From assembly GCA_028684405.1 (NCBI GenBank), contig JAQUGA010000129.1, positions 1 through 7,079 of the forward strand: a stretch of 7,079 nucleotides of DNA, written 5' to 3'. Of this stretch, positions 1 through 5,373 are shown one piece after another; the first letter of the stretch is position 1, and each line of letters starts with the position of its first letter. Below the pieces are notes generated by a model. It saw only the letters and a program-made list of their open reading frames with translations, was not told where the DNA came from and ran no database searches. Source of the DNA: Bacteroidales bacterium (lineage in GTDB: Bacteria > Bacteroidota > Bacteroidia > Bacteroidales > WCHB1-69). Made by a program: the position numbers and the translations under genes.

Positions 1-247
1 AAACTAGCTTTTTCAATGTGCGGGCACCGTCTTTAATGGCTTCTATCAAATCGGGGTCGGTGGCATTAATCAAAACCGCGGTTTCTTCTAGTGTTAAACG
101 TTTTTTATCAAGTGATTTTGCAATCACATCCAATACTCGCTGACGGTCGGGGCGAACAGATTCTAAATATCCTTCAATTTCCTCAACATCTATGAAAGGT
201 TTCATCCTTTCATCTTTAATTTTATACTTTTCAGGGGTGAAAATCAT
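1..247 (-). CDS. hydG: [FeFe]-hydrogenase maturation radical SAM enzyme HydG, N-terminal fragment
   Basis: The first 82 codons are visible, beginning MIFTPEKYKIKDERMKPFID; the rest lies beyond the left edge. HydG is a cytoplasmic radical SAM tyrosine lyase that makes the CO and CN- ligands of the hydrogenase H-cluster. The call rests on the N-terminal helical region characteristic of the family, especially KRLTLEETAVLINATDPDLI (residues 51-70) followed by an 'EAIKDGARTLKKLV' helix. In known HydG proteins this leads into the 'YGNRIVLFAPLY' strand and the CxxxCxxC cluster, none of which is visible here. The related ThiH starts differently. The start at 247 is the first ATG after an exact Bacteroidota -7 box and matches the family's usual N-terminus. 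The gene has its own promoter, so it may head a hyd operon to the left. Family recognition is from memory, not from a search. Confidence 0.8.
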   Translation of the reverse strand, partial: MIFTPEKYKIKDERMKPFIDVEEIEGYLESVRPDRQRVLDVIAKSLDKKRLTLEETAVLINATDPDLIEAIKDGARTLKKLV

Positions 248-276
248 AATATTTTATTTTTATATTTTTCTTACTA

Positions 277-284
277 CAAAGGTA
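277..284 (-). promoter_or_regulatory. Bacteroidota -7 promoter element upstream of hydG
   Basis: Read on the minus strand this is TACCTTTG, an exact match to the Bacteroidota housekeeping -7 consensus TAnnTTTG. It lies 29 nt before the hydG ATG, predicting a transcript start near 270 and an AT-rich leader of about 20-25 nt. I see no convincing -33 TTTG partner at the usual spacing, so the call rests on the -7 box and its position. Confidence 0.55.
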
Positions 285-542
285 AGATTAATAAACTAAA
301 CCACTCAGAAAATATTGGTTTTTTTTGATTATTAAATGCTTTTTATTCTTATATTACATTATAAATATTGAGCCCATTAACAGTATGAAAATCCATTTTA
401 AAGTTTATGCGGTATAGTTTGGCTTTTGGATCCAAACAACGAATCTGAATAATGATATCCATTCAAAACAGATGGTGCTATTTTATTGTTAAAGTTGAAT
501 GTCTGAAAAATGTGATACGTAAGAAAGTACTCATGATTTTAT
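285..542. other. AT-rich intergenic stretch without a recognised gene
   Basis: About 260 bases between the hydG promoter and the terminator of the next gene. The only readable frame of note is a 30-codon plus-strand ORF (452-544) with no resemblance to any family I know and no promoter match before it. I found no tRNA, repeat, riboswitch-like structure or exact TAnnTTTG box on either strand here. Confidence 0.6.
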
Positions 543-580
543 AAAAAAAGACCTTCAGTTTTGTCTGAAAGCCTTTTCTT
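543..580 (-). terminator. Rho-independent terminator of the LapA-domain gene
   Basis: On the minus strand, positions 577-565 pair with 558-546 around a six-base loop (ACAAAA). The stem is 13 bp with two G-U pairs: AAAAGGCTTTCAG against CTGAAGGTCTTTT. It ends in a seven-T run (549-543). It starts about 20 nt after the stop codon of the small membrane protein gene at 602-856. On the plus strand the two wobble pairs become mismatches, so the structure favours minus-strand termination. Confidence 0.8.
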
Positions 581-601
581 ATGTCTTTATAATGTCTAGT
601 T

Positions 602-856
602 TTATTGTATATCCTTTTGATTTTCTGTTTTTTCTATTTTATTATCGTCTTTGCACTTTCGTGGAGTGAATGTCTTTCCAACAAAGTAGCCAATTAAAAA
701 AACAAATGAAATGAGGATTACTAAAGGCATGTCGACATCAATAAAAATCAAGCTTACTTTAGTGGTGTCGAGATTGAGCATAACAAAAATAATGAGTATT
801 ATTATTAGAATAATATTGATTATTTTTTTTGTAGTGTTTTCTTTAAAATATTCCAT
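602..856 (-). CDS. Small LapA-domain (DUF1049) membrane protein
   Basis: An 84-residue inner-membrane protein. After a short basic, hydrophilic start (MEYFKENTTKK) there is a hydrophobic helix at about residues 12-28. A short strand-forming connector 'NLDTTKVSLIFIDVDMP' (28-44) follows, then a second helix at about 45-60 ending in GYFVG, and a charged Lys/Glu-rich cytoplasmic tail (61-84). The pattern of helix, 'N...T.V.L.F...MPL', helix is the signature of the LapA/DUF1049 family; E. coli LapA (YciS) works with LapB in regulating lipopolysaccharide synthesis. Bacteroidota members are mostly uncharacterised, so no role is claimed beyond the family. The gene is monocistronic: it has its own terminator, and its neighbour at 1035 is divergent. 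I found no exact -7 box ahead of it. No lapB-like TPR gene is in view. Confidence 0.72.
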   Translation of the reverse strand: MEYFKENTTKKIINIILIIILIIFVMLNLDTTKVSLIFIDVDMPLVILISFVFLIGYFVGKTFTPRKCKDDNKIEKTENQKDIQ

Positions 857-1004
857 GGTTTTTGTCTTTTATTACATTTACACATTTAAACGTTTTCTTT
901 TGCAAATTGTTTTTAGTTTTTATGAGAAATTGAGAGTTTAGAACTATTCTAATATATGAAAGGTGAATTTATGGAACTTATTCTTTCGTACTATTTTTTT
1001 TCCA

Positions 1005-1012
1005 TACCTTTG
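1005..1012 (+). promoter_or_regulatory. Bacteroidota -7 promoter element of the ATP-cone nuclease gene
   Basis: TACCTTTG is an exact TAnnTTTG match, placed 22 nt before the ATG at 1035 and predicting a transcript start near 1018-1020. A TTTCG at 984-988 is in roughly the right place for a -33 element but is an imperfect match. The box lies inside the longer open frame that begins at 963, which argues that the upstream 24 codons are not part of the protein. Confidence 0.6.
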
Positions 1013-1034
1013 CTTTGTTAATAAACTTATTTCG

Positions 1035-1880
1035 ATGAAATCCAAACCAAATATATTAATAAAGAAGGCTTCTGGCGAAAAGGAAGTTTTTGATGTTTCA
1101 AAATTAAAAAATTCCTTGCACCGAGCTGGAGCCGATAATAAAAGCACCGATTTTATTGTCGGTGAAATTCTTGATTGCATCTATGAAGGGGTTACAACCA
1201 AAAAGATTTATTCTAAGGCTTTTTCATTGCTAAAGCGTCAAAGTCGTTTGAGTGCTTTGCGGTACAGTCTCAAGCAGGCTTTGCTAGAAATGGGACCATC
1301 GGGTTTCCCTTTTGAACAATTGTTGGGAGAAATCTATCGAAGATTAAACTATGATGTTCAAGTTGGAGTTATGATTGAGGGCAGATGTGTGACCCACGAA
1401 ATGGATATGATAGCAACGAAAAATAATGCTCAAATTTTGTGTGAGTGTAAGTATTCCAAAGACCAAGGAAAAACGGTGAGTGTTCAAGTGCCTTTGTATG
1501 TGCATTCGCGCATTGAGGATATTCTTAAAATTCGGGAAAAGGAAGAAAAATATGAAAATTTTACTTTTTCCGGATTGATTGCTACCAACACCCGCTTTAC
1601 CGTTGATTCCATTCAATATGCAAAATGCGTCGGACTCGAGCTTCTCTCTTGGGATTATCCGTCGGGCAATGGATTGAAAGACTTGTTGGAAAGAGAAAAG
1701 GTTTTCCCTATAACAATTTTGGAAAATCTTACCAAAAACCAAAAAACAGAGGCAATGGAAAAAAAGATTGTGAGTTGTCGCCAATTATTCAATAATCTAT
1801 CCATTATCGACAGTTTTGAAATGACAAATGCAAAAAGAAAAAACCTAATAACTGAGCTGGAGGATATATTGAGTTTTTAG
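1035..1880 (+). CDS. ATP-cone domain / PD-(D/E)XK (Mrr-like) nuclease fusion protein
   Basis: A 281-residue cytoplasmic protein. Residues 6-90 form an ATP-cone, the nucleotide-binding regulatory domain of ribonucleotide reductases and NrdR: basic start (ILIKKASGEKEVFD), a helical core, and the typical end 'SALRYSLKQALLEMGPSGFP'. Residues 92-208 form a restriction-endonuclease fold with 'EQLLGEIYRRLNY', then HEMDMIA (Asp124) and CECK (Glu137, Lys139), which together give the D-x12-E-x-K metal-binding triad. The C-terminal 70 residues are charged and helical, of unknown role. I infer nucleic-acid cleavage gated by ATP/dATP; the substrate is unknown. The start at 1035 is chosen over 963 because a -7 box lies between them and the ATP-cone begins right after 1035. 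The 24 extra codons would give a Phe-rich leader with no family counterpart. No methyltransferase or specificity subunit is adjacent, so it is not an ordinary restriction-modification pair. Confidence 0.8.
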   Translation: MKSKPNILIKKASGEKEVFDVSKLKNSLHRAGADNKSTDFIVGEILDCIYEGVTTKKIYSKAFSLLKRQSRLSALRYSLKQALLEMGPSGFPFEQLLGEIYRRLNYDVQVGVMIEGRCVTHEMDMIATKNNAQILCECKYSKDQGKTVSVQVPLYVHSRIEDILKIREKEEKYENFTFSGLIATNTRFTVDSIQYAKCVGLELLSWDYPSGNGLKDLLEREKVFPITILENLTKNQKTEAMEKKIVSCRQLFNNLSIIDSFEMTNAKRKNLITELEDILSF

Positions 1881-1919
1881 GTTCAGTTTTTACATCTTTC
1901 AATCTATTCATAAATACAT

Positions 1920-1953
1920 AAAAAAAGCAGGAGATCGCCATGATACTCCTGCC
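1920..1953 (-). terminator. Rho-independent terminator of the surface-protein cassette
   Basis: On the minus strand GCAGGAG (1952-1946) pairs perfectly with CTCCTGC (1933-1927). An inner ATC/GAT pairing closes an ATGGC loop, and seven Ts follow (1926-1920). It lies about 65 nt after the stop codon of the OmpA-family gene. The plus-strand gene ending at 1880 runs into the same hairpin from the other side, but there the stem is not followed by a T run, so its effect on that transcript is uncertain. Confidence 0.85.
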
Positions 1954-2015
1954 TATTAAGGTACCTCGTGATGTTGAAAAATTAATTTCGTCACTTTGGT
2001 ACTTGTCGATTGATT

Positions 2016-4013
2016 TTATATGTCACTTTTTATCACTTGTTTTTTTCCATCAATATAACCTGTAACCTTGAATTCGGTTCGGCGGTTTAGTTGATGTTCA
2101 TCTTCGGTACATTCCACATCATCTTTACAGTTGTTTAGATGTATCGTTTCGCCGAAACCTTTGGCCACAATGCGAGTTTTGTCGATGCCTTTGTTGATGA
2201 TGTATTTTACAGCTGCATCGGCACGTCTTTGAGAAAGAGCAACATTGTATTCGTCGGTTCCACGTGCATCTGTGTGAGAGCCTAGCTCAACAATAATATC
2301 TTTATTGTCTTTCATTATTTGAACTACTAAATCGAGATCAGCTTTGGCGTCATCGCGAATGAACGATTCATCGAAATCATAATAAATGTTTTTCAAAGCA
2401 ATGGTTTTGCCGATTTCCATTTTTTCCATGATTAATTCTACAAACAATGTGTCTTGGTTTCGAGTGCATTCTGTTAAAATGGTTTTAGATTTAGTATAAT
2501 ATCCCTCTTTTGAGCCAACAAAAGTATAGGTGTCTTTGCATTTTACTTCGGTGCTGAATTTTCCGTTAACCTCTTTTAAATCTTCTTTTGTTTTATCGTT
2601 TGACTCACTGAACATTTTAACATTCACTTTGTCTAAAGGAATTATATTATTGTTTTCATCCATTGTTTTTGTGATAACAGCCACATATAATTGAGAAGGA
2701 GGCGCCGATTCAAAGTAATATATGTCATCGCTGCCTTTGCCACCGTCTCTGTTTGAAGAGAAGTATCCAGCAGTTTCTTTCTCAGTATAATAAATGGAGA
2801 AATCATCTTTTGATGAGTTGATTGGAGCCTTTAGGTTTTCTGGCGTCGACCATTGATTCTTTTTGCCCGTTGTTTTAAAAATATCCAATCCGCCCATGCC
2901 TGGGTGTCCGTCGCTGGAGAAAAACAAGGTGCCATCTGAATCTATATTTGGAAACATCTCTTTGCCAGCCGTATTAATTGTTTTTCCTGCATTTTGTGGT
3001 TGACCCCATGAACCATCTGCGTTTTTAATAGAATAATAAATATCTGTTCCGCCAAATCCGCCCGACATGTCGGATACAAAATACAAGATTGATCCATCGG
3101 GTGATAATACAGGATGTCCGATCGAATATTCTTCCGGTTTATTATACGCAAATGGAGTAGGGGTTGCCCATTTTCCGTCCGTTAATTTTGCAGAATAAAT
3201 TTCCAATCTATTTTCATAATCAGATTGTTCAATGTTTTCAATCCAGCTGGTAGGATCAATGTTGCGATTTTTTTTGGTCACTCTTACCATTTTAGTTCGA
3301 GTGAAAAAAATCTCGTTGGACGTTTTAGAGAATTGTGCCGGACCGTTGTGATATTTGTCGTTGAGCGGATCTATCGAGCCATGGCTTTCTGGCTTGGAGG
3401 CATCTTCTACTTGGTATAGCTTTAAATATGGATTTCCCGTCCATCCATGGGTTTCTTCGACAGAGATAATGCTGTTGTTTTTTCGGTCGGATGTGAAAAT
3501 AAAGCCTTTTTCAAAAGGAATTAATCCAAAATCGGAATTTTGACTGTTTAGGCTTTCCACATTACGAACATCAAACAGTTCAGGATTTGCGATCCATCTT
3601 TTTGCATCCTTGCTCGATTGTATTTGCAAGTCGGCATTTTTGTCTGTTGGTTCTAGTTTTTTGTATCGTTCAAACTGCTCGATGGCTTCGTTGTATTGGC
3701 CTTCGTTTTTCAGAAGTTTACCGTACATGAAAACGTCTTTTGCTAAAGGATTTTGCTTTAGTGCCAAACGAGAAATCCACTCTTTTGCTTGTTTTGCATC
3801 ATTAATCATGAGATAGCAACTGGCAATATTTCTAACGTCTTCGTCTGCTGGCGAATGCAAGCTGAAATAGGAGTTATACATACTGATGGCTTTTACATAT
3901 TCAAAGTTATTCATCAGTTGTTTTGCTTTTTGAGCATCCGAACCCTGTGAAAATAACAGCATTGAATGCATTGTTATCACAGATAAAAATAGGGTGTAAA
4001 TTATTTTTTTCAT
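2016..4013 (-). CDS. PorE-like OmpA-family protein (TPR, beta-propeller, CRD, OmpA domains)
   Basis: A 665-residue exported protein. Residues 1-22 are a signal peptide ending LLFSQ, without a lipobox cysteine. Residues 27-140 are TPR-like helices. Residues 160-435 carry PD40/WD40-like propeller blades (LSPDGSILYFVSD, SDGTLFFSSDGHPGMGG, YFSSNRDGGKGSDDIYY). Residues 441-530 look like a carboxypeptidase-D regulatory-like beta domain. Residues 535-650 are a C-terminal OmpA domain with NIYYDFDES, ELGSHTDARG and LSQRRA. Asp582 and Arg597 lie 15 residues apart, as in the peptidoglycan (diaminopimelate)-binding pair of OmpA proteins. The CxxxxxxC loop before HQLNRRTEF is typical of Bacteroidota members. 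The domain order matches PorE of the Porphyromonas T9SS. Here the gene lies 18 nt after a PorP/SprF-family gene and is probably co-transcribed with it. Inferred role: periplasmic anchor between the outer-membrane partner and the cell wall. Many genomes have several such paralogs, so this need not be the core PorE. Confidence 0.87.
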   Translation of the reverse strand: MKKIIYTLFLSVITMHSMLLFSQGSDAQKAKQLMNNFEYVKAISMYNSYFSLHSPADEDVRNIASCYLMINDAKQAKEWISRLALKQNPLAKDVFMYGKLLKNEGQYNEAIEQFERYKKLEPTDKNADLQIQSSKDAKRWIANPELFDVRNVESLNSQNSDFGLIPFEKGFIFTSDRKNNSIISVEETHGWTGNPYLKLYQVEDASKPESHGSIDPLNDKYHNGPAQFSKTSNEIFFTRTKMVRVTKKNRNIDPTSWIENIEQSDYENRLEIYSAKLTDGKWATPTPFAYNKPEEYSIGHPVLSPDGSILYFVSDMSGGFGGTDIYYSIKNADGSWGQPQNAGKTINTAGKEMFPNIDSDGTLFFSSDGHPGMGGLDIFKTTGKKNQWSTPENLKAPINSSKDDFSIYYTEKETAGYFSSNRDGGKGSDDIYYFESAPPSQLYVAVITKTMDENNNIIPLDKVNVKMFSESNDKTKEDLKEVNGKFSTEVKCKDTYTFVGSKEGYYTKSKTILTECTRNQDTLFVELIMEKMEIGKTIALKNIYYDFDESFIRDDAKADLDLVVQIMKDNKDIIVELGSHTDARGTDEYNVALSQRRADAAVKYIINKGIDKTRIVAKGFGETIHLNNCKDDVECTEDEHQLNRRTEFKVTGYIDGKKQVIKSDI

Positions 4014-4031
4014 AGCATTGTCGTGTTTAGG

Positions 4032-4991
4032 TTAAAAATATCGAGGTGTTCTCATACGAGTGTCTGCTCTTTTCGGGAATGTATATGCGATTTCAATTTC
4101 GTGTCCCGAAAAGCCGCTTAAGGCACTGGTTGACATAGTGTATGCGTAGCCTACCAATAAGCTTTTATTGATGTTCCATTCAGTCATAAAAACAACCGCA
4201 TTTCTCATTCTAAGAGAATTGTCTAGTTCGTTGTTGAATACTGAATTTACGCCAAATCTGTAGGTAACTCCAAGCCAAAAAGTCTCTTTGTATAAAATAA
4301 AACTATTGATATCCATGGTCGATTGAGCTTTTAAATCTTCCCGAATTAGGAAACTGGGTTTTAATTTGAATTGATCTCCCAAATCGAAAACATAACCGGC
4401 TGTTAGATAATAGTGACGTGCTTGGTCGATGGAGTTTATTTTTTTATTTGTTATCAAATCGCCCAATAAATCATTTACCGAGAAGCCGGCATAAAAGCGA
4501 TCTGAATAAAGAAATACTCCTGTTTTAGGATCAAATTTAAATGTGTTTACTTTTTGTTGTGGAACCGATGGATCATATTCTGCACTGTTTAGCTTGGTGC
4601 CGTCCAAAGTAAAATAAGAAAGTCCAGCAGCAATTCCGAAAGACAGATTCCATTTCTCATCAAGTTTTAAAATATGAGAAAAACTTCCATAAATAGATTG
4701 TTGATATTGGGCTCCTACTTTGTCGTTTATAATTTGGACTCCCAAGCCGTTTCTACTCGAAATGGCTCCTTCCAAACTTAGAACTTGTGTAAAAGGTGCA
4801 CCCTCCAAGCCAGTCCATTGCGAAGCTGTGGTGAAATTAATGTTCGTCCACTGTTTGGTTCCAACATAGGCAGGATTTATCGTTGTTTGATTAAAGATGT
4901 AGTGATTCATTAAGGCATTTTGCTGAGCATAAATTCCAGATGAAATCAAAACGAATAGGAAAAAAGGTATAATGGTTTTCATAATCTTCAT
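4032..4991 (-). CDS. PorP/SprF-family type IX secretion outer-membrane protein
   Basis: A 319-residue protein with a type I signal peptide (hydrophobic residues 5-21, predicted cleavage after IYA at 22). The family's conserved mature N-terminus follows: QQNALMNHYIFNQTTINPAY, where 'NPAY' (39-42) is diagnostic. The rest is alternating amphipathic strands with frequent aromatic-Gly pairs, as expected for a membrane beta-barrel, ending in IEIAYTFPK and a short basic tail. PorP is required for T9SS secretion in Porphyromonas; Flavobacterium SprF is needed to secrete its neighbour, the adhesin SprB. This gene follows a type B cargo gene and precedes the OmpA-family gene by 18 nt, the same order as sprB-sprF. 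It is therefore more likely a cargo-specific SprF-type partner than the core PorP, which is inference. A second ATG three codons in (4982) is an equally possible start. A-rich sequence precedes the ATG and no exact -7 box was found in 4992-5076. Confidence 0.9.
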   Translation of the reverse strand: MKIMKTIIPFFLFVLISSGIYAQQNALMNHYIFNQTTINPAYVGTKQWTNINFTTASQWTGLEGAPFTQVLSLEGAISSRNGLGVQIINDKVGAQYQQSIYGSFSHILKLDEKWNLSFGIAAGLSYFTLDGTKLNSAEYDPSVPQQKVNTFKFDPKTGVFLYSDRFYAGFSVNDLLGDLITNKKINSIDQARHYYLTAGYVFDLGDQFKLKPSFLIREDLKAQSTMDINSFILYKETFWLGVTYRFGVNSVFNNELDNSLRMRNAVVFMTEWNINKSLLVGYAYTMSTSALSGFSGHEIEIAYTFPKRADTRMRTPRYF

Positions 4992-5070
4992 TTTTTTGAT
5001 TTTTATTGCTCTTTAAGTCTATAAACCAATGTGTTTAGTTTTTGTTTAGACTGATTCTATTTAATTTGTT

Positions 5071-5112
5071 AAAAACTAGCACTAATCTTCAAATTTATGA
5101 AGATTAGTGCTA
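5071..5112 (-). terminator. 15-bp hairpin between the surface-protein gene and the PorP/SprF gene
   Basis: Positions 5112-5098 and 5091-5077 form a perfect 15-bp inverted repeat (TAGCACTAATCTTCA and its complement) around a six-base loop. On the minus strand G and five Ts follow (5075-5071). It starts 6 nt after the stop codon of the upstream gene. The position and T run fit an intrinsic terminator, but the stem is only moderately GC-rich and the T run is short, so partial read-through into the next gene, or a 3'-end stabilising role, is plausible. Confidence 0.7.
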
Positions 5113-5118
5113 ATTGGT

Positions 5119-5373
5119 TTATTTAATGATGGTTAGATAACCGGATAGTTTTCTTTCTTCGTTACACATATTCACTTTCAGAACGTAGAAATATGTTCCT
5201 TCGTTAAGCTGTGTACCGTCCCAGTCGTTTTTGTAGGATTTTTGAGTATATACTTCGTTACCCCAGCGATTGATGATAACAAGTTCATTTTCAGGATGTA
5301 GTTCAAGGTTTTTAATAACCCAAGTGTCATTAATACCGTCACCGTTGGGTGAGAATACATTTGGAATATCAAG
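5119..5373 (-). other. T9SS type B C-terminal sorting domain (gliding-motility-associated CTD)
   Basis: The last 84 residues carry the diagnostic motifs of the TIGR04131/CHU_C type domain: IPNVFSPNGDGINDTW near the start, LVIINRWGNEVY in the middle, then WDGT, EGTYFYVLK, and the final SGYLTIIK. In Flavobacterium, type B domains of SprB-like proteins need a dedicated SprF partner for secretion, matching the PorP/SprF-family gene immediately downstream. The domain is complete and the reading frame intact to its stop. Confidence 0.92.

Noticed and set aside
452..544. A 30-codon plus-strand ORF in the intergenic stretch (MISIQNRWCYFIVKVECLKN...).
   Set aside because: Very short, no promoter box, no recognisable family, and it ends inside the T-run side of a minus-strand terminator. 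This is what chance gives in AT-rich DNA.
711..941. Plus-strand open frame antisense to the LapA-domain gene.
   Set aside because: It is the complement of two hydrophobic helices, which yields a hydrophobic-looking shadow. The minus-strand frame has the family pattern and a matching terminator.
944..1784. Minus-strand open frames antisense to the ATP-cone nuclease gene (944-1180 and 1344-1784).
   Set aside because: The plus-strand frame shows two recognisable domains and a promoter. The antisense products show no domain or signal.
1035..1880. A restriction-modification system.
   Set aside because: The nuclease fold is present, but there is no methyltransferase or specificity gene in the window, and the ATP-cone is not part of classical restriction enzymes.
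4011..4019. A two-codon minicistron (ATG CTA TGA) overlapping the start of the OmpA-family gene on the minus strand.
   Set aside because: Too short to distinguish from chance, with no ribosome-binding signal to support translational coupling.
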